Shown: positions 45,420-55,249, numbered from the stretch's first letter. The stretch: DNA of 64,000 bases from Hassallia byssoidea VB512170 (GCF_000817785.2 NZ_JTCM02000019.1:19311-83310); one strand, 5' to 3'. The notes: a model not told the origin generated them from the letters alone. A program made the numbers and translations.

Positions 45420-45655
45420 TATGAATGGGGAATGGGGAGTGGGGAGTGGGGAATGGGGAATGGGGAATGGGTAATCGGTAATTGGTAATCGGGAATGGGG
45501 AAACAAAGAATAAATTCTTCCTTGTCTCCCTTGTCCTCCTTGTCCCCTTGTCCCCTTGTCTCCTTGTCTCCTTGTCCTCCTTGTCCCCTTGTCTCCTTGT
45601 CTCCCCATCCCCCCATCCCCCCCTCTCCCCCTCCTCCTCTCCCCCCTCCAAGATA
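45420..45655. repeat. STRR arrays GGGGAAT and CCTTGTC
   Basis: GGGGAAT/GGGGAGT units (about 45425-45500) then CTTGTCC/CTTGTCT units (about 45520-45650) occupy the gap between the divergent kinase and ligase genes. Any promoter must be within or beside them. Confidence 0.85.
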
Positions 45656-45674
45656 ATCATCAAAATCAAGTACC

Positions 45675-47180
45675 ATGAACACCGAATCACAACAGCAGCG
45701 GGCAATTAGGGCTTTTCAAGAGTTTATAACTACACCTTTAGAAACGCTACTACAACGCCATATAAATAGTAAAAGCGAATCAGCAGCTTTGGCATTATTT
45801 CACGAAATCGCTGCTAACGTATCGGCTTACAAGACTTTTTTAGCACAACAGAATATAAATCCTGCTTCTATCCAAACTTTTGAGGATTTCCAAAAATTAC
45901 CTTTGATTACCAAAGAAAATTATATCTCGCGTCATCCTTTAGCTGATTTGTGTCGCTATGGATTACAAGCATGTGACATGATAGCTGCTTCTTCAGGTTC
46001 CACAGGTAAACCGACATTTTGGACTCGTTTCTTCACAGATGAACTGCAAATTGCGATCCGCTTTGAGCAGATATTTCATGACAGCTTTCAGGCAGATTCC
46101 AAAAGCACTTTAGCTGTGATTTGTTTCACTTTAGGAACCTGGGTAGGTGGAATGTTTACAACTAATTGCTGTCGCTATCTTGCCAGTAAAGGTTATCCGA
46201 TCGCAGTAATTACACCTGGTAACAACAAAGAAGAAATCTTGCGAGTTGTGCAGGAACTTGGTTCAGCTTTCGAGCAAGTTGTATTGTTAGGATATCCGCC
46301 ATTTCTGAAAGATGTAATTGACACTGGTATTGCTCGTGCTGTGGAATGGCAGCAATATCAAGTTAAGCTAGTTATGGCAGGGGAAGTATTTAGTGAAGAA
46401 TGGCGCAGTTTGGTTGGTGAAAGAATAGGTTCGCAAAATTTCTGTTACGATTCAGCATCACTTTATGGAACTGCGGATGCGGGTGTTTTGGCTAATGAAA
46501 CACCTTTAAGTATTTGTATTCGCCGTTTTTTGGCAGAAAATCCTGATGCTGCGAAAGCTTTATTTGGGGAATCTCGTTTACCTACTTTGCTACAGTATGA
46601 CCCGATCAGCCGCTTTTTTGAAGTTGAAAATGGTACGTTGTTTTTTACGGGAGATAATGGTATTCCCTTGGTGCGTTATAACATTTTAGATACTGGTGGG
46701 ATAATTAGTTATGATGCCATGTTGGAATTTTTGGCTGAGTGGGGATTTAACCCTGTTGCGGAGTTAGAAAATCAGGGTGGAAGGGGAATTAATCAATTAC
46801 CTTTTGTTTATGTTTTTGGACGTTCTAATTTTACAGTTTCTTACTTTGGGGCGAATATTTACCCAGAAAATGTGACGATAGGATTAGAGCAACCAGTAAT
46901 TAAAGAATGGGTGACGGGTAAGTTTGTATTGCAGGTGAAGGAAGATGCAGACAAGAACCGCTTTTTATCTGTGGTTGTGGAGTTAGCACCTCAGGTGGAA
47001 GGAAGTGAAGAGAAAACTCAAGCGATCGCCAATTCAATTCTCTCACAATTAAAGCGCCTCAATAGCGAGTTTGCTAACTACGTCCCCCCAGAATATCAAA
47101 TGCCAAAAGTCATATTAACACCACTTGGCGATCCGGAATATTTCCCCGTTGGCGTGAAGCATCGCTATACACGCAAGTAG
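45675..47180 (+). CDS. PaaK-like adenylate-forming ligase (phenylacetate-CoA ligase family)
   Basis: A 501-residue protein. The AMP-binding P-loop is SSGSTGKPTFWTR at about residue 105. Other family features are SLYGTADAGVLANE (aromatic-acid ligase site), GDNGIPLVRYNILDTGG and FGRSNFTVSYFGANIYPENV near the C-terminal domain. It would activate a carboxylic acid by adenylation; whether it makes a CoA thioester and of which acid cannot be told. It is monocistronic, with no phenylacetate pathway genes near it. Confidence 0.87.
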   Translation: MNTESQQQRAIRAFQEFITTPLETLLQRHINSKSESAALALFHEIAANVSAYKTFLAQQNINPASIQTFEDFQKLPLITKENYISRHPLADLCRYGLQACDMIAASSGSTGKPTFWTRFFTDELQIAIRFEQIFHDSFQADSKSTLAVICFTLGTWVGGMFTTNCCRYLASKGYPIAVITPGNNKEEILRVVQELGSAFEQVVLLGYPPFLKDVIDTGIARAVEWQQYQVKLVMAGEVFSEEWRSLVGERIGSQNFCYDSASLYGTADAGVLANETPLSICIRRFLAENPDAAKALFGESRLPTLLQYDPISRFFEVENGTLFFTGDNGIPLVRYNILDTGGIISYDAMLEFLAEWGFNPVAELENQGGRGINQLPFVYVFGRSNFTVSYFGANIYPENVTIGLEQPVIKEWVTGKFVLQVKEDADKNRFLSVVVELAPQVEGSEEKTQAIANSILSQLKRLNSEFANYVPPEYQMPKVILTPLGDPEYFPVGVKHRYTRK

Positions 47181-47272
47181 CAATTTTCGCAAAAGCTGAT
47201 GAATAATATTACTCTCCTCAACTCAACCAAAGTCCCAAGATTGACTTATTTAAGTACTTTTGTCAAGCACGT

Positions 47273-47312
47273 TAAAAAACCCGTCCAAACGAAAATTTGA
47301 ACGGGTTATTCT
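47273..47312. terminator. Bidirectional terminator between ligase and fasciclin genes
   Basis: The stem ACCCGTCCAAA...TTTGAACGGGT has one bulge-like mismatch. A-run on the left gives TTTTTT on the - strand, so it mainly ends the fasciclin gene; on the + strand ATTCTTATT follows. The arms lie between convergent genes. Confidence 0.8.
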
Positions 47313-47334
47313 TATTCACATCTAAAAACTGACA

Positions 47335-48264
47335 TTACAAATCAGGAGGTAGAATTACTTGATCGATCGCATGGATAACACCATTGCTACCTCTGATATC
47401 TGCCTTAGTCACCTTAGCTTCATTAACGGTTACGCCAGCTGCTGGATCAACTTTAACGTTAATCGCACCGCCTTCAACGCTTTTCACTTCGCCAGATTTC
47501 AAATCAGTAGATAAGAATTGACCTTTTACCACATGGTATTGCAAAACCTTCAGCAATACTTCTTTATTTTCTGGCTTCAACAAATCGCGCACCGCATCTT
47601 GTGGTAATTTAGCAAATGCCGCATCCGTGGGCGCAAAAATAGTGTAATTATCTTTACCTTGTAAAGTTTCTGTCAATCCAGCTGCTTTCAAAGCCTTAGT
47701 TAAAGTTTTAAAAGAGCCGTCAGCCTCCGCTAGCGCTAACAAGGTCTTACCTTGAGTGCTAGAACTTCCTCCCGGCGGTGTCGTTTCTCTGGGTGTACGA
47801 GTTGGCGGTGTAGAGGGTGTTCCTGTACTTCCGGGTATGGTGGGTGTCTCTGTAGTTCCAGGTGTGGGTGTTGGGATCGGTGTAGCGTCTGGGGTAGTAG
47901 ACGGGGTAGTAGGTGTTGCGTTAGGTGTTTGACTAGGTGTAGTGCCACCACCACGGTTATAAGGAGCCTCGTTGAAAATACTAGGTCTAGGATTTATACC
48001 GCCTCTTTGGTTACTTTGAGATACCGTGTTTTTCGCTGGTGCAGGCTTCTTACCCTGTTTAGCTAATTCTGGCTCGGTCGGTGTATATTCAGCGTTTACC
48101 AAAACACGTTGACCGCGATTGTAGGGCGCTTCTGAGAAAATACCAGGGTTAGGATTTAGTACCTCATTGGCTCTAGCCGAAAAAATCATCAGGAAACTAG
48201 CACCGGTTGCTCCCACTAGTCCTGCGAACTGGGTCAGCAATTTTCTGTTATAATCAACGTTCAT
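47335..48264 (-). CDS. Fasciclin domain exported protein
   Basis: A 309-residue protein with a signal peptide (about 1-33, ending SARAN). Two copies of an IFSEAPYNRG/IFNEAPYNRG motif (about 41-52 and 96-106) precede a Thr/Pro-rich linker (about 105-172). One fasciclin domain follows (about 175-308, TLLALAEADGSFKTLTKALK, YTIFAPTDAAFAKLP, YHVVKGQF, GVIHAIDQVILP). Fasciclin domains mediate adhesion or extracellular matrix contact. The protein is probably periplasmic or surface-bound. The doubled EAPYNRG motif is not one I recognise from a named domain. Confidence 0.9.
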   Translation of the reverse strand: MNVDYNRKLLTQFAGLVGATGASFLMIFSARANEVLNPNPGIFSEAPYNRGQRVLVNAEYTPTEPELAKQGKKPAPAKNTVSQSNQRGGINPRPSIFNEAPYNRGGGTTPSQTPNATPTTPSTTPDATPIPTPTPGTTETPTIPGSTGTPSTPPTRTPRETTPPGGSSSTQGKTLLALAEADGSFKTLTKALKAAGLTETLQGKDNYTIFAPTDAAFAKLPQDAVRDLLKPENKEVLLKVLQYHVVKGQFLSTDLKSGEVKSVEGGAINVKVDPAAGVTVNEAKVTKADIRGSNGVIHAIDQVILPPDL

Positions 48265-48962
48265 AAATTTTGTTTGGCTTTAATTTCCACACATTACATA
48301 AAGACTTATAACATTTCGCTACCCATAAAATCTAACTAAAGAAGTAAGATTTTTTCTTTAAAATATGCGGTGGTGATAGGATTTCCTTTATCCGGAAATT
48401 ATTACACTGAACGTTAGAAGGTATCGCCTGTAGCAAATATAATATGAATCAAGTAAATATCACGACTTTTGTGTAGGCGATCGCCCAAGAGCGAATTTTC
48501 CCCCTCGCCTAATATCGCATCACCTAAAGAAAAAGCAAGTATTTAAGATAAAAGACTTGACCAAATAGCAATCTCCACACAAATGAACTTCAAAAAATGG
48601 TAAATCTGATAAAACGTAGCATTATATACAAAAAAATGTCTCACTTTACGAATGTTTGTCTAACAAGCACCACAAGAAAAGCAAAGGAAAAGTGCTCAAT
48701 CAAAAAGGCGATGCAAGCAACTTTTTATCTAAAATTTTCTACAATGATGTAAGCCGTTGATGGCGACTAATTAAATATTTTCATGATTTGATGTTTTTAA
48801 TTGAATGAATAATAGTATTTTTGCCAAAATCGTGCATTTATCAAAAAATCAACGTTAGTCTCGATTAGTTTCGTGCAAAATAAATTAAAGGCAAATGAAA
48901 ATTTATAGTACTAAAGATACAATTGTAAAGTTGATAAACGCACCGATTACAAGGTAGGGAAG
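48265..48962. other. Intergenic stretch without visible gene
   Basis: AT-rich divergent gap between the fasciclin gene (-) and the glutathione transferase gene (+). It contains a HIP1-like GGCGATCGCC at about 48477. No repeat family, RNA or coding frame of note was recognised. Confidence 0.4.
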
Positions 48963-49754
48963 ATGCTGGAATTATACCAATTTGAACTATCTCATTACTC
49001 AGAGAAAGCACGCCTGCTCCTTGATTATAAAGGATTAGCGTACCGCAAAATCGAAATTACACCTGGGATTGGACAAGTAGATCTCTTCCGGTTGACTGGT
49101 CAGCGACAAGTACCAGTGCTGAAAGATGGTAATAGATATATCTCAGATTCCACGGGGATAGCTAAGTATTTAGATTTAGAATATCCCGATCGCCCACTGA
49201 TACCGAAAGATTCAAAGCAACGCGGTTTATGCTTAATGATGGAAGAATGGGCTGATGAGTCGATTGGTATCAAAAGTCGTAAGGCGTTATTTTCGGCGAT
49301 TAGTCAAGACCAAAATTTCCGCAAGTCTTTATTACCGACTTCGACACCAGATGTATTCAAAACTCTGGTTCAAGGAGTACCAAACGACTTACTAAAAGTT
49401 TTGGGTGTTGGAGTAGGTTATACTCCTGATGTGGTAAGTAGCGCCATCACCGACTTAAAGCAAGACTTAGAAGCACTTACCCTAATATTGGCAGACAGTC
49501 CTTATTTAGTTGGCGACCAACCTACTTTAGCAGACTTTGCCGTGGCGGGATTGTCGATTTTGCTGAAGTTTCCCGATGGTCCCTATCTGGATTTACCAGT
49601 CAGCCTCAGAGGTAAAGGTGTCCCAGAATTAGCAGATAATCCCCTTTACGAACCATTCTTCACTTGGCGCGATCGCCTTTACAGTCAATATCGCACACCA
49701 TTACTACCTACTACTACCACAGGTAGCGCTCCAACTTCAATTCAAATTGATTAA
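48963..49754 (+). CDS. Glutathione S-transferase family protein
   Basis: A 263-residue protein. The N-terminal thioredoxin-like domain has YQFELSHYSEKARLLLDYKG and the cis-Pro in RQVPVLKDGNRY, followed by SDSTGIAKYLD, the glutathione gamma-Glu contact. The C-terminal helical domain is extended (about 90-240) with GDQPTLADFAVAGL, the conserved N-capping box. Ser in the SHYSEKAR segment may serve as catalytic residue. The family conjugates or reduces electrophiles; the substrate is unknown. Confidence 0.88.
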   Translation: MLELYQFELSHYSEKARLLLDYKGLAYRKIEITPGIGQVDLFRLTGQRQVPVLKDGNRYISDSTGIAKYLDLEYPDRPLIPKDSKQRGLCLMMEEWADESIGIKSRKALFSAISQDQNFRKSLLPTSTPDVFKTLVQGVPNDLLKVLGVGVGYTPDVVSSAITDLKQDLEALTLILADSPYLVGDQPTLADFAVAGLSILLKFPDGPYLDLPVSLRGKGVPELADNPLYEPFFTWRDRLYSQYRTPLLPTTTTGSAPTSIQID

Positions 49755-49870
49755 AAATGGGTAATGGGTAATGGGGAATGGGGAATGGGGAATGGGTAAT
49801 GGGTAATGGGGAATGGGGAATGGGGAATGGAGAATGGGGAATGGGTAATCGCAATTACCAATTTTCACGT
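49755..49870. repeat. STRR array GGGGAAT/GGGTAAT
   Basis: About a dozen GGGGAAT/GGGTAAT heptamers begin straight after the stop of the transferase gene. Confidence 0.85.
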
Positions 49871-49988
49871 TCCCAATTTCCAATTACTTATTACCCTTTT
49901 AATTTTTTTGGAAACAAGCGATTGTAAATGTTATATACAACTAAAATTAAATATAAGATGAAACACCAACAATCATGTAATTAATAAA

Positions 49989-51719
49989 ATGAATTTGGGA
50001 CAACCGTTAGGTTCAGTAATAGAAGGTTCTCTCACAGCAGGATTAGAAGTAAGATTACACCCGGATATTTCGGTTGAAGATATGCGGGTGGGTAAATTTT
50101 TAGTCGTGCAAGGGATGCGATCGCGTTTTTTCTGTATGCTGACAGATGTAGCACTAGGAACTGCTAACCAAAGAATTATTGCTAATCCTCCGAGTTGGGA
50201 TGACACTTTTTTAAGAGAAGTTTTAGGTGGAAGTGGTACTTACGGAACTATCAACCTCTCACCGATGTTGATGTTCACTCCGGAAAATAACGAATCTTAT
50301 TCAGCCACAAATGGCAAATCTGTTAATCCCTTTGTACCATCGGCAACCGGTTTAGCATCTTTTCAACCGCAAACCAGCACGACGATGGAATTGTTACCAG
50401 TTAAAACTATTCCCAGTCACTTTAGCCAAGTTTACGAAGCGAATGAAGACGATTTTCGCCGAGTATTTGGTTGGGAAGATGATCCGCAGAGAAAAAATTT
50501 CTCCATCGGTAAACCGCTGGATATGGATGTACCGGTTTGCATCGATTTAAATCGTTTTGTTGAACGCAGTAACGGTGTTTTTGGTAAATCTGGTACTGGA
50601 AAATCGTTTTTAACACGCTTACTTTTAGCTGGTGTGATTCGCAAAAGCGCAGCAGTTAATTTAATTTTTGATATGCATTCCGAGTATGGTTGGGAAGCTG
50701 TAGCGGAAGGTAAAAATGTTAATACTGTTAAAGGTTTAAAGCAGTTATTTCCAAGTCTTGTTGAAGTTTACACCCTTGACCCAGAATCTACAAAACGTCG
50801 GGGTGTGCGCGATGCACAAGAACTATATCTAAGTTACGACCAAATCGATGTCGAAGATATTAAGTTATGCAGTCGGGATTTAGGACTGTCGGATGCAGCA
50901 TTAGATAATGCCAATATTTTGTTCTCCGAATTCGGGAAGTCTTGGATTATCCAATTACTGAACATGACGAATGAAGAAATCGAGATGTTCTGCGATGAAA
51001 AGCGCGGACATAAAGGTTCGATTATGTCTTTGCAACGCAAACTTTTGCGGATGGATAGTTTAAAGTATATACGAGCGGCTTGCCCGCAAAACTACATCGA
51101 TAAGATTTTGCAATCTTTAGAAGCTAGCAAGAATGTTGTGATAGAATTTGGTTCCCAATCCAACATGCTTTCTTACATGTTGGTGACGAACATGATTACC
51201 AAACGCATTCACGAGAAGTATGTAAAAAAAGCTGATAAGTTCTTGCAAAGCAAAAATCCATGCGATCGCCCAACGCCATTAATGATTACCATCGAGGAAG
51301 CGCACCGCTTTCTTGACCCCGCTATTGTCCAAAGTACCATCTTTGGGACGATCGCCCGCGAGTTGCGGAAATATTTCGTTACACTTCTGGTGGTCGATCA
51401 ACGTCCTTCAGGCATAGATAATGAAGTTATGTCTCAAATTGGCACTCGCATCACTGCTTTGCTCAATGATGAAAAAGACATCGACGCGATTTTTACAGGT
51501 GTCTCTGGTGCTGGTGGTTTGCGATCGGTCTTAGCCAAGTTAGACTCAAAGCAACAAGCTTTAATTTTAGGACACGCCGTCCCCATGCCTGTAGTGGTGC
51601 GTACCCGTCCTTACGATTCAACTTTCTATGCCGAAATTGGTGATACCGCTTGGGAAGAAAAGCCAGACGCAGAAGTCTTCGCTGCTGCTGAACTAGCTAA
51701 AGCCGATCTTGGGTTTTAA
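49989..51719 (+). CDS. HerA-like DNA-translocase-type ATPase
   Basis: A 576-residue protein. The N-terminal region (about 5-190) starts like a HAS-barrel (GSVIEGSLTAGLEVRL). Walker A GKSGTGKS is at about residue 200, followed by LIFDMHSEYGWE. The Walker B strand with the catalytic Glu is MITIEEAHRFLDP. Sensor-like VVDQRPSGIDNEVMSQIGTR and the arginine finger area follow (about 470-500). HerA ATPases form hexamers that move DNA and in other organisms pair with NurA or SIR2-type effectors. No NurA is adjacent. It is widely conserved in cyanobacteria, so a housekeeping role is likely. Confidence 0.88.
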   Translation: MNLGQPLGSVIEGSLTAGLEVRLHPDISVEDMRVGKFLVVQGMRSRFFCMLTDVALGTANQRIIANPPSWDDTFLREVLGGSGTYGTINLSPMLMFTPENNESYSATNGKSVNPFVPSATGLASFQPQTSTTMELLPVKTIPSHFSQVYEANEDDFRRVFGWEDDPQRKNFSIGKPLDMDVPVCIDLNRFVERSNGVFGKSGTGKSFLTRLLLAGVIRKSAAVNLIFDMHSEYGWEAVAEGKNVNTVKGLKQLFPSLVEVYTLDPESTKRRGVRDAQELYLSYDQIDVEDIKLCSRDLGLSDAALDNANILFSEFGKSWIIQLLNMTNEEIEMFCDEKRGHKGSIMSLQRKLLRMDSLKYIRAACPQNYIDKILQSLEASKNVVIEFGSQSNMLSYMLVTNMITKRIHEKYVKKADKFLQSKNPCDRPTPLMITIEEAHRFLDPAIVQSTIFGTIARELRKYFVTLLVVDQRPSGIDNEVMSQIGTRITALLNDEKDIDAIFTGVSGAGGLRSVLAKLDSKQQALILGHAVPMPVVVRTRPYDSTFYAEIGDTAWEEKPDAEVFAAAELAKADLGF

Positions 51720-51721
51720 GT

Positions 51722-51790
51722 TAGGGAATGGGGAATGGGTAATGGGTAATGGAGAATCACTATGACCAATTACCCATTACCAATTGCCTA
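51722..51790. repeat. STRR GGGTAAT and its complement
   Basis: GGGAATGGGTAATGGGTAAT and, 40 bp on, ATTACCCATTACCAATT, so the two arms form an inverted repeat that could also act as terminator of the ATPase gene. Confidence 0.7.
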
Positions 51791-52269
51791 ATTTCGTAAT
51801 ATTACAATTAATCAGTTCGGTAATCCCGCTAATTTTGGGCACCCGCGAGGGGGGTTTTAGCGTCACTATATAAATAGTAAGGGCACAAAACAATTTACCG
51901 CCATTTATTTTGGCAAATAAACATTTTTGCACTATAATGGAAAGATTTATCTGACCTACTTTACTATATGGCTAATTTATCGTAATATTAAATAAGTAGA
52001 ACTCATACTGACTTCGTATTTTTACTGTCGCTGCCAGCGAGTGAGGACGAAAAGAAATCAAGGGAAACTTTGAGCGCGTACTTCTAACGACTTAAAGATT
52101 TAGGGAGGATAGGGAAACCTATCTAAAGGGAGCACCGTCTTGACAAAACCTGTACTAATATGATTGTCTTCGGTAGTTCATAATGTGGTGAGATCAAAAC
52201 ACAATCTTTCCCCATCCGCCCTAGTAATTAAATATTCATTGTGTTTACGGACAAGAGGACAACGCACCA
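51791..52269 (+). promoter_or_regulatory. Long leader of the sigma factor gene, with a GNRA-capped hairpin
   Basis: The 480 bp before the start codon contain no gene. At 52108-52123 GATAGG and CCTATC enclose a GAAA tetraloop, within a weaker outer pairing (TTTA/TAAA). A TTGACA box at 52140-52145 lies about 125 bp before the start, but no TATAAT-like box at the usual 16-18 bp spacing was found. The element could be RNA structure in the leader or chance. Confidence 0.35.
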
Positions 52270-53253
52270 ATGCCTACTGTTACCACCCAAACTGAAAACA
52301 ATAACACCAAATTCACGGCTGATATGGTGCGAACCTATCTGCGCGAGATTGGTCGTGTACCACTGCTAACCCGTGACCAAGAAATCATCTTTGGGAAGCA
52401 GGTGCAACACATGATGAAGTTAGTGGAAGCTAAAGAAGCTTTAGAAAAGAAACTGCACCGCGAAATCAGCTTAGAAGAGTGGGCAAGCCATGTTAATCTA
52501 CCAGAAGCAGAGGTTACACAGCTTGTGCATCAAGGTAAGCGGGCAAAGCAAAAGATGATTGAAGCGAATTTGCGCTTAGTCGTTGCTATTGCCAAGAAGT
52601 ACCAAAAGCGGAATATGGAGTTTCTGGATTTGATTCAAGAAGGAACTCTAGGACTAGAAAGAGGTGTAGAGAAGTTTGACCCGACACGGGGTTATAAGTT
52701 CTCAACCTACGCTTACTGGTGGATTCGTCAAGCGATTACGCGGGCGATCGCTCAACAAGGTCGGACAATTCGCTTACCGATCCACATCACCGAGAAGCTG
52801 AACAAAATCAAAAAAGTACAGCGCGAACTAGCTCAAAAATATGGGCGATCGCCTTCCCCCGCAGAAATTGCCAAAGAACTTGAGCTAGAACCAGCTCAAA
52901 TTCGCGAATACCTGAATATGGCACGTCAGCCAGTTTCTTTGGATGTTCGCGTCGGCGACAATCAAGATACTGAGTTGCAAGAAATGCTCGAAGATGATGG
53001 TCCATCACCTGAGTATTACATGACTCAAGAGTTCTTGCGCCAAGACTTGAACACTCTATTATCTGAACTTACCCCCCAACAGCGAGAAGTTTTAGCTTTG
53101 CGCTTTGGTTTAGAAGATGGTAACGAAATGTCTCTGGCGAAAGTTGGCGAACGCTTAAGTCTTAGCCGCGAGCGCGTCCGCCAATTAGAGCATCAAGCCC
53201 TTGCTCATCTGCGTCGCCGTCGCGCAAATGTTAAAGAGTACGTTGCTAGCTAG
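52270..53253 (+). CDS. Group 2 sigma-70 family sigma factor (SigB/SigD-like)
   Basis: A 327-residue sigma factor. It has region 1.2 (DMVRTYLREIGRVPLLTRDQ), region 2 (LRLVVAIAKKYQKRNMEFLD, KFSTYAYWWIRQAITRAI for -10 recognition), region 3 and region 4.2 with the HTH (MSLAKVGERLSLSRERVRQL). Region 1.1 is absent, as in non-essential group 2 factors that respond to nutrient or stress conditions. Which named factor (SigB, SigB2-4 or SigD) cannot be settled without a tree. A strong terminator follows. Confidence 0.92.
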   Translation: MPTVTTQTENNNTKFTADMVRTYLREIGRVPLLTRDQEIIFGKQVQHMMKLVEAKEALEKKLHREISLEEWASHVNLPEAEVTQLVHQGKRAKQKMIEANLRLVVAIAKKYQKRNMEFLDLIQEGTLGLERGVEKFDPTRGYKFSTYAYWWIRQAITRAIAQQGRTIRLPIHITEKLNKIKKVQRELAQKYGRSPSPAEIAKELELEPAQIREYLNMARQPVSLDVRVGDNQDTELQEMLEDDGPSPEYYMTQEFLRQDLNTLLSELTPQQREVLALRFGLEDGNEMSLAKVGERLSLSRERVRQLEHQALAHLRRRRANVKEYVAS

Positions 53254-53279
53254 TTATAAGCTTATCGCTTTAGGCGACG

Positions 53280-53310
53280 CGCCTCCTGAATTCAGGGGGC
53301 GATTTTTTTT
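53280..53310 (+). terminator. Rho-independent terminator of the sigma factor gene
   Basis: CGCCTCCTGAA and TTCAGGGGGCG pair perfectly apart from one G-T wobble, followed by A and eight T. It is 27 bp after the stop. Confidence 0.92.
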
Positions 53311-53633
53311 GAGTCGTTCCCAACACGACTGCTGTCAGAAAACGAAATTAAATATTATTTATCAAAATAAAAATATCAAATAAAAATATATTAGCAATTT
53401 TCCGAAAACCTCACCCCAGAGAGTGAATTTACTTAGTGAAGTGAAAATCGCTTAAACGATGGTATTTTCTGATTAAAGCCAAAAAAATAGATAAAAACTT
53501 TATTTATTGAAAATGTGTTTTTCCGCACAATATAAATCAAACCTTTGGCAGAGCCTTGATGCCTAAATACTTGGTTACGGTTTAAAGAGGTAGGTGGCAG
53601 AATACGTAATAATTTTTTCACAGGAGGATTTGG
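53311..53633. other. AT-rich gap before a secreted-protein gene
   Basis: No gene or repeat family was recognised. The end carries AGGAGG at 53622-53627, the ribosome site of the next gene. Confidence 0.4.
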
Positions 53634-54320
53634 GTGGTGCATAATATCAATAAATTTCTTTCCCCTCGCAAATGGACAATTCCCCTCGCTGGCTTAATCA
53701 TAACTGCTGGTGTTGTTGGCGAACAGGCTAAACCAGTTTTGAGTAACCAAATAGAAACAGCACAAACGTCAACCCTGGTTACGGATTTGCAAGTTTCCAG
53801 AAACGCTTTGCAAGAAAGACAAATCCAGGCTAACGCTAGTCTCGGAACAGACGATAACGATAAAGTTTCTTCACCTGGAACTAGCGCACAACTTACCAAA
53901 TCTCAAAAATCAACAAAAAACGCTGGGGTTGTCACTACGAAGTTTCCCAAACAAGATGGCGTTTATCTCTATGGTCAATCTCCACAACCAAACCAACTTG
54001 GGCAAGGATATATTGTATTTGAGAAGCGCCAAAATCAGGTGATGGGCGCGTTGTATATGCCCAGTTCTGAGTTTAGTTGTTTTCAGGGCAATGTTGACTC
54101 AACAGGAGAGTTGGCGATGACGGTAACTGCGCCTGCTGGAGGAGGTCTAGAAGAGGTAGCTACAGCAAATACAATACCGAAACTAGATGCAGATCAGCCA
54201 ATGACTTATGCCTACTCAGTGGCACTACAAGACTATCATAAATTAAATACTGTCAGTGATAACGATCGCCAAATTTTGCAGATGTGCAATCAAGTTTCAG
54301 ATGGCGGATACCGAAAGTGA
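53634..54320 (+). CDS. Hypothetical exported cyanobacterial protein
   Basis: Starts at GTG 53634 or 53637 with a near-perfect AGGAGG 6-9 bases upstream. The 228-residue product has a signal or membrane segment (about 14-32, WTIPLAGLIITAGVVGEQ). A polar low-complexity stretch follows (about 38-98). The C-terminal half (about 100-228) is a possible globular domain: DGVYLYGQSPQPNQLGQGYI, VFEKRQNQVMGALYMPSSEF, CFQGNVDSTGELAMTV. I do not recognise a named family but recall similar proteins in other cyanobacteria. Function unknown. Confidence 0.8.
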   Translation: MVHNINKFLSPRKWTIPLAGLIITAGVVGEQAKPVLSNQIETAQTSTLVTDLQVSRNALQERQIQANASLGTDDNDKVSSPGTSAQLTKSQKSTKNAGVVTTKFPKQDGVYLYGQSPQPNQLGQGYIVFEKRQNQVMGALYMPSSEFSCFQGNVDSTGELAMTVTAPAGGGLEEVATANTIPKLDADQPMTYAYSVALQDYHKLNTVSDNDRQILQMCNQVSDGGYRK

Positions 54321-54338
54321 GTCAAATAATCGCTCTTT

Positions 54339-54385
54339 TGATGAACGATGAATAACGAGTTTTGGCAAAGTGCGATCGTTCATCA
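54339..54385. terminator. Inverted repeat between convergent genes
   Basis: TGATGAACGAT and its perfect reverse complement flank a 25-base loop. A-run AAAAAATT follows on the right. Likely bidirectional terminator for the exported-protein gene and cobO. Confidence 0.6.
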
Positions 54386-54394
54386 CTGAAAAAA

Positions 54395-55075
54395 TTAAAA
54401 CTCAATTCCCGCTTGCGCTTTTACGCCTTGATCGCGAAAAGGATGCTTAACTAAAGTCATTTCTGTGACTAAATCGGCTCGTTCAATTAAAGCCGCTGGT
54501 GCGCCTCTACCTGTGAGGATAACGTGTTTATCGAGTGGTTTTTGTTGCAAACCTCTTAAAACTTCCTCAACTTGTAAATAACCCATTTTCAGAGCGATAT
54601 TAATTTCATCTAACAGCACCAGCTTGAAGTCTGGATTGCAAATGTATTCTAATGATTTTTGCCAAGCGTCGTAAGCTTTATCGAGGTCGCGATCGCGGTC
54701 TTGAGTTTCCCAGGTAAAGCCTTCGCCCATAGCATGAAATTCTAACTGGTCTTGCCACATACTGAAAACCTTTTTTTCTGAAGGTTCCCAGGCACCTTTG
54801 ATAAATTGGACGATCGCTACTTTATATCCATGACCAAGCGATCGTAACACCATCCCCAAAGCCGCAGTCGTTTTTCCCTTACCGTTGCCGGTATTAATAA
54901 TAACTAACCCTTTTTCCGGGACAGCATTTGCGATTCGTTGATCTTGGACTTCCTTACGGCGCTGCATCTTTTTACGATACTGCTCATCCGTTAAAGAAGA
55001 AGTTATTACTTCATCGATTAAGCGATCGATTTCTGGGTCTGAGTGAAATTCTGTTGTATTATCGGGTTTCATCAA
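54395..55075 (-). CDS. cobO: Cob(I)yrinic acid a,c-diamide adenosyltransferase
   Basis: A 226-residue enzyme of the CobO/BtuR/CobA type. It transfers the adenosyl group of ATP to cobalt in corrinoids. The P-loop is NTGNGKGKTTAALG; VAIVQFIKGAW and LLDEINIALKMGYL are family motifs, and the end is VKHPFRDQGVKAQAGIEF. Normal length plus a short N-terminal helical extension (about 1-45). No other cobalamin genes nearby, and no cobalamin riboswitch was seen upstream. Confidence 0.94.
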   Translation of the reverse strand: MMKPDNTTEFHSDPEIDRLIDEVITSSLTDEQYRKKMQRRKEVQDQRIANAVPEKGLVIINTGNGKGKTTAALGMVLRSLGHGYKVAIVQFIKGAWEPSEKKVFSMWQDQLEFHAMGEGFTWETQDRDRDLDKAYDAWQKSLEYICNPDFKLVLLDEINIALKMGYLQVEEVLRGLQQKPLDKHVILTGRGAPAALIERADLVTEMTLVKHPFRDQGVKAQAGIEF

Positions 55076-55103
55076 TCTCTGTAAATTACTCTCAACAATT
55101 AGG

Positions 55104-55200
55104 GGGAGTGGGGAGTGGGGAGTGGGGAGTGGGGAAGAAAATTATTCTTTATTCCTCACCTTTAATCCTTAATCCCTAATCCCTAATCTCTAGTCGCCAG
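55104..55200. repeat. STRR GGGGAGT and CCCTAAT
   Basis: Four GGGGAGT units at 55104-55135 and CTTAATCCCTAATCC units at about 55165-55195 in the gap between cobO and the next + strand gene. Confidence 0.8.
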
Positions 55201-55249
55201 TCACTTATAAAATGAATCAGAATTTGGTTGTTTATACCATTTTAATTAA

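Noticed and set aside
52140..52170. Sigma-70 promoter starting with TTGACA
   Set aside because: No acceptable -10 box at 16-18 bp spacing; kept only as a remark in the leader entry.
55076..55249. Cobalamin riboswitch upstream of cobO
   Set aside because: The region is mostly STRR arrays; no B12-box-like conserved sequence was found.
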